Positions 43,101-50,219 are shown, counted from the stretch's first letter. The stretch: DNA of 64,000 nt from Hyphomicrobiales bacterium (GCA_017304475.1 JAFKKV010000024.1:62001-126000), one strand, 5' to 3'. Numbers and translations: made by a program. Notes: a model not told the origin generated them from the sequence alone.

Positions 43101-43219
43101 CTCGGCGCACAGCGAAAAATGCCGTTCAGAAGGGTGATCGAGAGCAGCCGCCCGCGCTCAATGGTCGCGACCAATAACCGTCGGATTGTCTCGAAAGAAA
43201 TATCTGCTGGAACCTTCAT
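40196..43219 (-). CDS. Autotransporter (type V secreted) protein
   Basis: This 1007-residue protein has an extended N-terminus with an internal hydrophobic signal (GFLISTALCGAALGADPARA, about residues 46-65). The passenger is built of Gly/Thr/Asn-rich beta-helix repeats, including several PATR-type units (LTKTGSGTLTL, MTKVGTGVFRLTGTNLYTGATTI). A C-terminal autotransporter barrel begins near residue 740 (DRLAVWGQGFGSWGHTSSDGN) and ends in Phe (NLSVRF). It should be displayed on or released from the cell surface, where it may aid adhesion or aggregation. The ATG at 43219 is preferred; the frame stays open upstream into a different gene. Its codon use includes more AT-rich codons than the transfer genes. 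Confidence 0.93.
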   Translation of the reverse strand: MKVPADISFETIRRLLVATIERGRLLSITLLNGIFRCAPSTLFRRGFLISTALCGAALGADPARAANFTITNTNDSGAGSLRQAIIDSNATPGSNTIVLQAGLIGNIALASPLPAIVVPVSINLKNSALDGIAIGGNFGLSVATTGAVTLSNVIGDYLGNTTVTSGTVNFGGLVSGDPLVAPRSLLVTNPGTTVNIAAGGASVANLSGAGTIVNHANPSTSFTLFGGDSAPRTFAGTISGSGNFVMFGGGQNLTLSGATTYTGGTFLLGASGGPSFTLMLQTGAANVLSPNSRFTLNGDTTLKLNGFNQTIASLDSFTSFAFLPGALPTIDLGAGTLTIGGDNQNGTYFGSIIGTGGLTKTGSGTLTLQTSGSGFSSTINYSGATLVSAGVLQAANANAFSANSAHTVNGAATLDLNNFNQAIGSLAGAGNVTLGAGTLTTGADNASTTLSGTIGGSGSMTKVGTGVFRLTGTNLYTGATTINAGTLVVDGSIATSALTTVSSGGILAGSGTVGSTTVNAGGTIAPGNSIGTLNVTGNVTFAPGSIYEVEANAAGQADKILATGTAMIQGGTVKVLASAGNYAPATTYTILTATGGRNGNFAGATSNFAFLTPVLTYDPSNVYLTLNRNSTDFATIGGTRNQRAAGGGVESLGWGHPIYAAVLQLDAPTARRAFDAVSGEIYASAKTALIEDSRFVRDAATDRIRSAFADVAASSLPVMAYGPGGPQAVAPTGDRLAVWGQGFGSWGHTSSDGNAARLERSTGGFLIGADTPVFETWRLGLIAGYSRTSFNVRDRQSSGSSDNYHLGLYGGTQWGALGLRTGLTYTWHDISTSRSAIFPGFADSLKGKYDAGTFQAFGDLGYRIDTPVASFEPFANLAYVNLNNGGFAEQGGVAGLRANGQTMDTTFTTLGLRASTGFALADINLTARGSLGWRHAFGDTTPLSMQAFSAGNPFTVAGVPIARDAAIIETGLDLNLTPAATLGISYSGQFAPSASDQSVRANLSVRF

Positions 43220-43538
43220 ATTCGTCCTGGTATTGAAATATGAGGCAGAGCGCTTCCTCAGCGTCCAAAGCTGCGATTCGCTCTCGGCAAATGCAAGCGA
43301 TCCCCACTGCCAAGAGCGGAAAATTCGGGGGACACTACCGACACTTGATACGTGACATGAGCCTTGGCTTACCCGTGTGATCGTGCAACCAGTTGTTCTC
43401 GCTAGATACCGGATCGAGCTTTGGAAGTTTGGCTGTTTCCGCCAACTCGTAGACAACCGTACGTTTTCTAGACGATGCACCAAGCGCGCGGCGATACTCC
43501 TGAAAATATTATCACCTCTACTTAAAGGCGGCGCGCTC

Positions 43539-43885
43539 TCAATCATTCCAGAACGCCTGCTTCCCCTTCGCGGGCCGGAGCGCCCGCGACCGTTTGCCCA
43601 CATCGCTTTGGAGCTTGTCGGCCATCCAGAGCAATCCGCCGAGGATGGTGGCGCGCTCAGCGCTAGCAAGGATGCGCCTGCCAGCATGGCGCCCGCCCGC
43701 GCAGGATCACAGGTTGCGCCCTTGGGGGCGACCGCGCGTTCTCCAGCGCGCATCACGCCGTTCGTGCAATGCTGGCATCGGCCATTGCCGCCGCATAGGT
43801 TGCACACACGCCCGTCGGCTTGAACCCCGGATCCGCTGCACCCGGCGCAGCGCGCGGAGCCATTACAATAATAACAGGTAGCCAT
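43539..43885 (-). pseudogene. Zinc-ribbon membrane protein interrupted by a frameshift
   Basis: The ATG at 43885 begins MATCYYCNGSARCAGCSGSG with four CxxC-type pairs in the first 42 residues, resembling the DnaJ zinc-finger repeats (CxxCxGxG). The frame then shows AMLAGASLLALSA. In another frame the sequence continues TILGGLLWMADKLQSDVGKRSRALRPAKGKQAFWND with a stop at 43539. Joining them by removing two bases in the GCGCGC run near 43660 creates a perfect membrane helix and a basic tail. The likely original product is about 115 residues: zinc ribbon, linker, one membrane helix. It lies upstream of the autotransporter, separated from it by 319 bases with no gene. Confidence 0.6.
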
Positions 43886-44054
43886 CGCCTCGCCCTTTGA
43901 TCATGAAACAACGCACGTCACCCAAGGCGACAGACGCGCAGTCGACTACGGTAACTAAGGGATGATGATGTGGTCGCGGTCGTCGGCGGTTCTTCAGCAA
44001 TCGGCATTTACGGCCGTTTACCCGCCCCCTCCTTGCCGACATTTACACCCCCTG

Positions 44055-44140
44055 GAATCAAATCCATAAAACGAGGATCAAAATCGCGATTTTCGAGAGG
44101 GATGTCTCTCCTCGAAAACGAGGAGGCGAGCGCAAAAATC
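44055..44140 (+). repeat. Dispersed hairpin repeat, copy 2
   Basis: The order AATCAAATCC, AAAATCGCGATTTTCGAG, CTCTCCTCG-AAAA-CGAGGAG (hairpin 44106-44125) and GCAAAAATCC matches copy 1 on the opposite strand. It lies just beyond the stop of the membrane-protein gene at 44208, in a 322-base gap (43886-44207) that has no other feature I can support. Confidence 0.62.
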
Positions 44141-44207
44141 CGTGCGTTGATCGACGTTTCGCCCCCTCGCGCGTCGCCTGCGCGCCTCAGCCATACAGGC
44201 GAACGGA

Positions 44208-44900
44208 TCAGGCGGCTTTCTTCCGGGTCAAGAGGGACGTCAGCACCGCCACCCAATCCCATTTGATCAAGGCCGTCGCAAGCGGCGCATAGGCCAGCGC
44301 GACGGCGGACATCGCGCCGGTGCTCTCCCAGAACGAACGCGCCAGGCGCGCATAGCCGGCGGGCCATTCCGGCTCGGTGTCGGGTAGGAAAAGCCAGCGC
44401 CAGAGAAGGGCGATGGCAACGCCGAGCGGCACGCCGGCCATGCTAATGCCAAAACCAAGGGCTTTTCCGACATGGCGTTCGGCCCTGCCGGCGACGATCT
44501 GCACCGCCAGAATAACGCCGATGATGATGGGCCAAAGTGCATGGGCGATCAGATAGCCGCCCCATGCGATACGCAATTCAGCGTTTAGCGAGAAAAACCA
44601 GAACGGTGCGGCGCAAGGCAAAATCAAGACGGCGAACATCGCGAAGCCCGCCAGCGGATACAGAATATCCTTGGTCCTGGCGCGCTCGTCGAGCCACGTG
44701 AACCAGCGGCGGGTGCTCTTCAGGGTTACTTCGAGTCGCGCATCACCGTCGGCGTCGACGACGATCGTCCACTTGGCGACGGTGAACTTGTCCGCAACGC
44801 CCGCGAGTTCAAGCGATGCGCCGACCTCGAAAGCCGAGGAAAAGCCGCTAGCATCCTGAGACCAGTCAGGCTTCTCCGCCTGCCTCAGAACGATGCGCAT
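44208..44900 (-). CDS. Hypothetical membrane protein
   Basis: This 230-residue protein has a soluble N-terminal domain (residues 1-75, MRIVLRQAEKPDWSQDASGFSSAFEVGASLELAGVADKF, ending in KSTRRWFTWLDERARTKD). Four membrane helices follow (LYPLAGFAMFAVLILPCAAPFWFF; AHALWPIIIGVILAVQIVAG; GFGISMAGVPLGVAIALLWRWLF; SAVALAYAPLATALI) and a basic C-terminus. The ATG at 44900 follows GGAGGGAG in the mRNA. It is not recognised. It belongs to the cargo block between the two LuxR genes. Confidence 0.75.
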   Translation of the reverse strand: MRIVLRQAEKPDWSQDASGFSSAFEVGASLELAGVADKFTVAKWTIVVDADGDARLEVTLKSTRRWFTWLDERARTKDILYPLAGFAMFAVLILPCAAPFWFFSLNAELRIAWGGYLIAHALWPIIIGVILAVQIVAGRAERHVGKALGFGISMAGVPLGVAIALLWRWLFLPDTEPEWPAGYARLARSFWESTGAMSAVALAYAPLATALIKWDWVAVLTSLLTRKKAA

Positions 44901-45149
44901 AATGTGCTCCCTCCTCAAAAAGCGATCCTGAGCCCGACTTGTCCGGCGTGGCTCGTCGAGGCGCCAAAGCGAGCGCGGCATGCTCTCGCGACCGAAGCCG
45001 CCAGCGGGTCAGCGAGCGCCGCCATCGAACAGAGCGCCGACGCTGCCAGCAGGACGGCGTCGGGCGCCCGCATGGCCCGAGCGTCTCTGCTTTCCCACTA
45101 GATCCGGACAGTCTTCGCCCTCCTCGATGTTTCGCAACGCACGCTCCCA

Positions 45150-45240
45150 AAAATCAAACTCGCAAACAATCTCGGCTCAAAGTCGCGGGTTTTCAGCGCC
45201 GCGTCTCTCCTCGAACACGAGGAGGAGTGACAAAAAACAT
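45150..45240 (+). repeat. Dispersed hairpin repeat, copy 3
   Basis: AAAAATCAAACTC, AAAGTCGCGGGTTTTCAG, then CTCTCCTCG-AACA-CGAGGAG (hairpin 45205-45224) and GACAAAAAACATCC follow the same order as copies 1 and 2 but with more differences. The copy ends 22 bases from the LuxR B stop. The 361-base gap 44901-45261 otherwise holds only a possible remnant of an outer-membrane protein gene near 44920. Confidence 0.55.
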
Positions 45241-45261
45241 CCCCGCCCGTTCCCTCGCGGA

Positions 45262-45966
45262 TTACGACAGTCCGCTTAGCACCAGGCGCGCGACCGCCTG
45301 CGAGCGCGTCCTAGCGCCCAGCTTGCGGCGGGCCTGATCGATATGAGTCCTCGCTGTGGTCTGCGATACGCCGAGCAGGCGGGCGATCTGCAAATCCGTT
45401 TTGCCGGCCGCCACCCAGCGCAGGCATTCCAGCTCCCGATGGGTGAGCGTCGCCTGCGGATCGGTCACTGGCGCAAGACCAGTCAAAGCGCGGCAGCGTT
45501 CATGCGTCAGGAAAGCAAGCTGTTGCAGTTTGCCGCGCAGCGCGGGCGGCATGGGTTGCTCCTTGCCAGCCATGGTGACGATCGCGAAATAACCGCCCGG
45601 GCCGTGGATCGGCACCGACAGCCCGTCCGTCCAGCCCCATTCGACGACCGTATCCCAAATGTCCTGTTCGGCGCGCGACAGGGTGCGCTCGGCTTTCGCT
45701 TCCCGCCAGGTGAATGGCGCGATGCGCCGTCGCGCCTCGGCGACCCCATAGTCGGCGGCGACGAAATTGCGGTTGACATAGAGTTCGAGCCAGTCCGGCG
45801 GCCAGTCCTGGAAGAAGAAATGCGGCTCCGGGCCCTTGTCGGCCGGGAGGAAAGCGCCGCATGCGCTGGCGGTATAGCCGTGGGCTGCGATGCGCCGCTT
45901 AAACAAGGCTTTGACCGCATCGATCGTCGCGCACGCCTCAAGCGCGGCGGCAAACTCATCCTCCAT
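45262..45966 (-). CDS. LuxR-family regulator, solo B
   Basis: This 234-residue paralogue of solo A has the same length and a very similar sequence throughout (FFFQDWPPDWLELYVNRNFVAADY and LTHRELECLRWVAAGKTDLQIARLLGVSQTTARTHIDQARRKLG). The Trp-x3-Tyr-x8-Asp pocket pattern is kept. Differences cluster in the ligand pocket neighbourhood (VNRNFVAADYGVA against VRRNFLAADYTVA) and the HTH (LQIARLLGVSQTTARTH against WEIADLLGVSQTTVRTH), so ligand or target site may have diverged. No synthase gene is nearby. Confidence 0.9.
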   Translation of the reverse strand: MEDEFAAALEACATIDAVKALFKRRIAAHGYTASACGAFLPADKGPEPHFFFQDWPPDWLELYVNRNFVAADYGVAEARRRIAPFTWREAKAERTLSRAEQDIWDTVVEWGWTDGLSVPIHGPGGYFAIVTMAGKEQPMPPALRGKLQQLAFLTHERCRALTGLAPVTDPQATLTHRELECLRWVAAGKTDLQIARLLGVSQTTARTHIDQARRKLGARTRSQAVARLVLSGLS

Positions 45967-46119
45967 TACCTAACCCCTACCTCCGCCGAATGGAGGAATG
46001 CGAAGATTACCAAAGCATGACGCGAGAACCGCCGGGACACCTCAAGCGCATTAACTCGCGCCCGACATCGAATCACGGGCCTGTCCCACGGTGTGCGAAA
46101 CTCCTATTGACTTGATGGT

Positions 46120-46500
46120 TTAACCTCTTTTGGCGTCGCTGAGAGCGGTCGGGGAAGGTTTGCGATCGTAGCTGACCGGCTTGCGAGCCTCCAATGCCTG
46201 ACGGACGTAGTCGCGGATCGCTGTCCCTGCTTCAGAGAGCGGAATGAAAGGTTCGTCGGCGTCTTCCCGCGACGGCGCGTCGATCGCCGTATCGGGGATC
46301 CGGTGTCGCACCCACCGGCCTTCGCCGTCCATGATTAGGCGATTCCGGGTGACGAGGTGTTTGAGGCGATATTGGAGAGTGCGCGGCGGGACGGGGGTTT
46401 CCAGAGCGCGCAGAATCTCCGGCGCCAACAGACCATTGGGGCTGCGCCGCATGGCGTCTTCGATTGCTGCCGGAGCTATCTCTGGGACATGGTTTGCCAA
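46120..46500 (-). pseudogene. N-terminal fragment of a Fic-type protein
   Basis: This 126-residue frame has a winged-helix part (EDAMRRSPNGLLAPEILRALETPVPPRTLQYRLKHLVTRNRLIMDGEGRW). It continues with FIPLSEAGTAIRDYVRQALEARKPVSYDRK, which normally leads directly into a Fic domain (the usual continuation is F-L-x-x-Y-x-P-N). Here it ends after KPSPTALSDAKRG, so the Fic catalytic core is missing. It is the last gene of the element before the right end. It may still act as a DNA-binding protein on its own. GC is lower than in the transfer genes. Confidence 0.6.
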
Positions 46501-46585
46501 AGCGGCCCTTCCTGCGCGTAGAATCTAGACGCAAGAATGACGTGGATGGGCCCAAGAATCAAGATTATGCGCAAGAGTGAGGCTA

Positions 46586-46605
46586 GGCGCAATCATAGTT
46601 GCGCC
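46586..46605. promoter_or_regulatory. Palindrome near the right end
   Basis: GGCGCAA (46586-46592), spacer TCATAG, and TTGCGCC (46599-46605) form a perfect dyad 86 bases upstream of the start of the truncated Fic gene. Nearby CGCAAGAAT and GCGCAAGAGT (46535-46577) resemble the half-site. It could be an operator for the HTH fragment or an arm-type site for recombination. The rest of 46501-46721 has no gene beyond the recombinase tail. Confidence 0.45.
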
Positions 46606-46721
46606 GAGCTAGGGCACCGATCCGCACGACGTCTTTATGCCCGGAGCCAGCGGTTACTACATTTAGGAGGGGGTTAGAGGGTTATTGCGTAGAAGTAGTT
46701 CTCATCATCACCCGGTGCGGC

Positions 46722-46730
46722 GCGCCATTT
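46722..46730 (+). other. attR core (9 bp) with alternative recombinase tail
   Basis: GCGCCATTT is identical to the left core. On the minus strand it reads K-W-R and continues in frame through AAPGDDENYFYAITL to a TAA at 46674-46676. This is the end of the recombinase gene as it would exist in the excised circle. On the other side, TTCCTCG at 46731 continues the T-run, as expected behind a tRNA gene. The chromosome resumes at 46731; 46731-46882 holds no gene. Confidence 0.82.
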
Positions 46731-46882
46731 TTCCTCGATACCTGAAAGCGCGCGAGCGTCGATTCTTGTCCTGCCCACGGGGGTGGTGCGATGAGGCGCG
46801 GGCTTCGGTCTCATGACGTGATTCCGGATGTCGCGATCGTCGTGATCCGCATGGGATAGGTGACACCGGCCGTTGGCGCCAT

Positions 46883-47482
46883 TTATCGCGCCGGTACGGT
46901 GGAAGCTTGCCGCAACAATGCGTCCAATTGGCGGATCAGCTCGCCGACCCGCCCGCCGCCATCCGGGGCAGCCGGGTAGCGCCTCAGGAGGTCCGCCACG
47001 ACCGGCGACGCTCGGTTTCGCGACCCCGCGATGTGATGGGATCCGACGGTCGCATCGCCTCCGGCCAAGAGCTCGAAGGCGCGTGCGGCATGGGCGGCCG
47101 ATCCGAGGATGTGTTTGACCTGGGTGGCCTGTGCCAGGGGGTGGAGGAATGCCGCTCCCGCCGCGCTGCCGGCTGCCCGTGCGGCATCGCTCGCCGCAAG
47201 CTGTCCGGCATCGCGGGCCTCCTGTGCCGCCCGGAAGGCGGCCCATGCGCCGTCGCGGAGCGCCTTGGTCCGCTCGGCCCCGTCCGCGAAGGTCTGGGCG
47301 GCGTCGATCGCAGCATGTGGGCGTGGATCGCCGGGCCGTTCCCGTTCGAAGATCGCCAATGCGGGCCGCGCGCAGGCCACCGCATAGGCGGCGACCTCCC
47401 GGAGATCGGCGCGGCCGAGTACGATCAGCGCGGGGGTATCCGCCACGGTGTCATCCTGTTTTGTCGGCGCGACCTCCGGCAC
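46883..47482 (-). CDS. Putative immunity-type protein
   Basis: This 199-residue helical Ala-rich protein matches the family often annotated as putative immunity protein: YAVACARPALAIFERERPGDPRPHAAIDAAQTFADGAERTKALRDGAWAAFRAAQEARDAGQLAASDAARAAGSAAGAAFLHPLAQATQVKHILGSAAHAARAFELL. The C-terminal part carries a conserved LPPLL-like pattern (ADLLRRYPAAP). No toxin gene is adjacent. Its true role is unknown; members occur as stand-alone genes. It is the first chromosomal gene to the right of the element. Confidence 0.75.
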   Translation of the reverse strand: MPEVAPTKQDDTVADTPALIVLGRADLREVAAYAVACARPALAIFERERPGDPRPHAAIDAAQTFADGAERTKALRDGAWAAFRAAQEARDAGQLAASDAARAAGSAAGAAFLHPLAQATQVKHILGSAAHAARAFELLAGGDATVGSHHIAGSRNRASPVVADLLRRYPAAPDGGGRVGELIRQLDALLRQASTVPAR

Positions 47483-47499
47483 CGACCCGCGCCGGCGGC

Positions 47500-47943
47500 C
47501 TACATGCGTTCACCGGGCAACCGGCTCGCCTGTTTCACCCAGCCGGCGAACTGCGCTTCGTCGAGCTCATCGCCCTCGTGAATGTGGAAATAGCGGGTGT
47601 CCTGGCTCTTGGATGCGCCGGCGGGAACGGGATCGAGCGATGTGCCGCGGAAGAAGGCCACCTTGATGTATTTCGTGAAGACGTGGATGCCGAGGAACCA
47701 GCTGTCGTCGGTGACACCATAGAGCGGCGAGTTCCATTTGACCGCCTTGCGAACGCCCGGGACGGTGCGCTCGATCAGCGCGTCGAGGCGGCGGCCGACC
47801 TCGCTTTTCCAGCCCGGCATGGCCGCGATATAAGCCTGCACCGGCGCGTCGCCATAACCCTTGGCGATCTGCGGATTACCGCCCGAGAGGAGTGTCGGCT
47901 TCACAGCCGCGCCCGGCGACCTGGTGGGCGTCTTGCCGGCCAT
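47500..47943 (-). CDS. DUF1801 protein
   Basis: This 147-residue protein has the DUF1801/YdhG fold: VQAYIAAMPGWKSEVGRRLDALIERTVPGVRKAVKWNSPLYGVTDDSWFLGIHVFTKYIKVAFFRGTSL, then KSQDTRYFHIHEGDELDEAQFAGWVKQAS. The family is related to frataxin-like folds and has been linked to iron or to stress, without a firm biochemical role. The ATG at 47943 (MAGKTPTRS) is chosen over a long GC-driven open frame. It lies 17 bases before the immunity-type gene, so they are probably co-transcribed. Confidence 0.85.
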   Translation of the reverse strand: MAGKTPTRSPGAAVKPTLLSGGNPQIAKGYGDAPVQAYIAAMPGWKSEVGRRLDALIERTVPGVRKAVKWNSPLYGVTDDSWFLGIHVFTKYIKVAFFRGTSLDPVPAGASKSQDTRYFHIHEGDELDEAQFAGWVKQASRLPGERM

Positions 47944-48235
47944 GACCTTCACTCCTGCTGGCTGATGGGTCTCCTGCCCTCCGGCCTGGCGGCGAGGGGC
48001 GGCGCGACCATGGACAAGCCTGTGCGCAGGGGCAAGGCGCGCGGACGGAGGTGCGGCATCATGGCAACCGCCGCGGCCCCGATCGGCCGTCGAGGCTCGA
48101 CCGGCCCCATTCCTCTGTTCCGAGCCATTGAGCGCTCCGGTGCGGCGCGCCGAGACCCGGTTTCGCCGATGCGGACAAATCCGATCATTGCGGCGCCGGG
48201 CGGCGAGGCCGACGCCCCGACCAGGCCAGCGGCGC

Positions 48236-48337
48236 AAAAAAAAAGGCCGCAGGACATGCCCGCGGCCAAGTCTGTTTTTCCAGAGGGGAACACCCCTCGA
48301 GTCGAGGGGCAGCGAAAAGGGAGGAAGCCAATCTCGC
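48236..48337 (-). ncRNA. Candidate small regulatory RNA
   Basis: On the minus strand, TTGATC (48368-48373) and TAATGT (48344-48349) are 18 bases apart and form a good sigma-70-type promoter, placing the 5' end near 48337. About 100 bases later GGCCGC (48262-48267), an 11-base loop, GCGGCC (48245-48250) and nine T (48236-48244) form a textbook intrinsic terminator. Between them are an unpaired GGCTTCCTCCCTTTTCGC, which can pair with ribosome-binding sites, and a hairpin CCCCTCGACTCGAGGGG (48293-48309). This is the anatomy of alphaproteobacterial trans-acting small RNAs. The family could not be named. Confidence 0.6.
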
Positions 48338-48504
48338 GATGCAACATTAGCCTTCGCAGTGCACAATGATCAAGAACTAAGCATCGTCTGCCGTGCAGGG
48401 CAGCATTTTCCGGGCTGCATGCCTCTGCCTTAATCAGGACAATCGGCTGAGTGCTCGGCGATTCGCCGGGCGCAACCGCGGCGAATCGGGCCCGTGAAGC
48501 GCGG

Positions 48505-49479
48505 TCAATGATCCGCCCGCTCCTGCATCATGCGCCGGTAGTCGGTCGGCGCCAGGCCTTCGACCTCGCGAAACGCCCGGTAGAAGGTCGCAAGGCTGTG
48601 GAAGCCGCAGGCAAAGCCGATATCGGCCACCTGCTGTTCCGGAGCCTCGCGCAGCAGCCGGCACGCCTCCTCGATGCGGATCGTGGCGAGCGAGCGCATG
48701 AACGACTTTCCCGAGGGCTCGAACAGCAGGTGAACCTGGCGCACCGAGATCGCCAGCGCGGCGGCGACGGTCTCGGGCGACAGGTTCATGCGATGCAGGT
48801 TGCGTTTCATGACCTGCCGGGCCGCCTCGACATAACCCGATCGCAAGGCGTTGCGGCTGCGCCATGAGCCCGGCCGCGCCAAGGCGCGGGAGAGCAGCAG
48901 CAATTGCGCGAGATCGCCGACGGCTTTTTTCGCCTCCGGTTCGGCGAGCCGTTCTCCCGTATCGAACAGGGCCGAAAAAGCGGCCGCGATCAGACGGAAA
49001 TACCGGTCCCCGCCCGGGTCCAGGGGGGCGATGGCGAGGTCGCGGGCGGAGCCGGAAAATTCCGTCTCGGCATCGGGCGGGATGCTCAGCGCCCGGAAGC
49101 GAAAATGCGAGACGGTGGCCGGCGTGCAGGCATAGGGCTGGTCGGAATGGCCCGCGATCAGTTCGCCGCCCGTCACGTGGAACGGATCGCCCCGGCCGGT
49201 GTCGCACCAGCCCGGGCCGGCGACCTGTTCGAAGATGACCAGGCTGTCGCTGGGCATCCGGCTGATATCGGTCGCGGTCCGGCTGACCTGGTAGGCGGAG
49301 GCATCCATGCGCGCCAGCGTCGCGCCACCCACCGCCGCCGCCGCGAACCGGCCGGTGAAATCGGCGCGTCGTTCGCGCTCCAGCTCGATCGTCACGCCGA
49401 ACAGTTTCTTTCCGCGCACCTCGCGCCAATGGTCGAAGCGCTCGTGGGGACGAAGCTCGTCCGTGGAAAAATTGATCAT
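48505..49479 (-). CDS. AraC-family transcriptional regulator
   Basis: This 324-residue regulator has an N-terminal AraC-binding-like domain (residues 1-190, FDHWREVRGKKLFGVTIELE start) and a C-terminal double HTH (LSPETVAAALAISVRQVHLLFEPSGKSFMRSLATIRIEEACRLLREAPEQQVADIGFACGFHSLATFYRAFREVEGLAPTDYRR). This domain pair is common in regulators of aromatic or amine catabolism. Its target is not evident; the monooxygenase operon nearby is a candidate. The ATG at 49479 (MINFSTDELRP) fits the family start. Confidence 0.92.
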   Translation of the reverse strand: MINFSTDELRPHERFDHWREVRGKKLFGVTIELERERRADFTGRFAAAAVGGATLARMDASAYQVSRTATDISRMPSDSLVIFEQVAGPGWCDTGRGDPFHVTGGELIAGHSDQPYACTPATVSHFRFRALSIPPDAETEFSGSARDLAIAPLDPGGDRYFRLIAAAFSALFDTGERLAEPEAKKAVGDLAQLLLLSRALARPGSWRSRNALRSGYVEAARQVMKRNLHRMNLSPETVAAALAISVRQVHLLFEPSGKSFMRSLATIRIEEACRLLREAPEQQVADIGFACGFHSLATFYRAFREVEGLAPTDYRRMMQERADH

Positions 49480-49640
49480 CGAAGGCCTCGGCAAACCGGC
49501 CGGCAGGAGGCGCCGTGCGATCCGGCCGGCGCCCCGCAACAGGCGCGCGCCGCCGTCATTATCCCGCCGCTCCCTGTCGGCCTGTCGTCGCAAATATCCG
49601 GCAGGTGACGCTCCTTGCCAAGAAAAAGTGAGTTCGGGTC

Positions 49641-50219
49641 TTACGCGAAATCGGTGCCGCGCCCCTCGGGCGCCAGGAATTCGAACAGATGCAGTGACCG
49701 GTCGGCGGTGTCGACCAGCCGGGTCATGATCTGCCGCAGCATGTCGAATTCCTCGGTGGTCAGGTCGGCGAACAGGGCGTCGTTGACCGGCGCCTGCACC
49801 GCGGTCAATTCGTCGAGCTGGGCGCGGGCCGTGGCGGTGATGGTGAGATTGACCCGGCGCCGGTCCTCGCGGCTGGTTTCCTTGGAGACCAGCTTCCGGG
49901 CGACCAGCTTGTTGACCTCGATGGTCACGAAGGCGCCGCTCAGATGGACATGCTCGGCCACCGCATTGATGCCGACGCCGGCCGGATTGGCGAGATGGGC
50001 GATGGTGATCAGGATCGTATATTGCGTGCTGGTCAGGCCGATCAACCCGCCCAGCCGGCCGCGCACCTCCTGGATCCGTGCCGCGAAGGCGAGCGTATCG
50101 TGCACGAAGTGGCGAAAGGCCCGGTCCGAGCCGTTCTTGAGCAATTCCGGCCTGGACACCGTCAGAGGCTGTCCGGCCTGAACCGCGGCGTCCTTCGTCG
50201 CTGGGAGCTTTCTCGCCAT
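49641..50219 (-). CDS. MarR-family regulator
   Basis: This 192-residue winged-helix regulator has LTSTQYTILITIAHLANPAGVGINAVAEHVHLSGAFVTIEVNKLVARKLVSKETSREDRRRVNLTITATAR as its DNA-binding core. The N-terminus has about 30 extra residues. It is divergent from the flavin reductase-monooxygenase operon. A 19-bp dyad, also found in the liv operon promoter, is the likely operator, and a ligand such as an aromatic acid would release it. The ATG at 50219 is chosen over one nine codons upstream. Confidence 0.92.
   Translation of the reverse strand: MARKLPATKDAAVQAGQPLTVSRPELLKNGSDRAFRHFVHDTLAFAARIQEVRGRLGGLIGLTSTQYTILITIAHLANPAGVGINAVAEHVHLSGAFVTIEVNKLVARKLVSKETSREDRRRVNLTITATARAQLDELTAVQAPVNDALFADLTTEEFDMLRQIMTRLVDTADRSLHLFEFLAPEGRGTDFA

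Larger units (their letters stand above)
7227..46730. mobile_element. Integrative and conjugative element in tRNA-Arg, about 39.5 kb
   Basis: The element runs from the core at 7227-7235 to the identical core at 46722-46730 (GCGCCATTT). It encodes a serine recombinase, the trb type IV secretion system, a coupling protein, a relaxase, ParA/RepA maintenance genes and cargo. The boundaries are supported in three ways. The cores lie where transfer genes give way to chromosomal genes. The recombinase frame continues across the joined ends into a different, still present tail. Finally, restoring the empty site places a T5 tract directly behind tRNA-Arg. The circle would be about 39,495 bp. The RepA and ParA genes suggest that it can be maintained for a time as a plasmid. 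Confidence 0.88.

Noticed and set aside
40196-43885. A single fused zinc-ribbon/autotransporter protein of 1229 codons
   Set aside because: The stretch between the zinc ribbon and the autotransporter signal lacks coding character, the zinc-ribbon gene has its own better continuation in another frame, and the autotransporter has its own start and signal region at 43219.
46674-47246. A minus-strand 190-codon gene across the right end
   Set aside because: Only its last 18 codons are meaningful, as the displaced end of the recombinase gene. The upstream part is an antisense or offset frame over the immunity-type gene.
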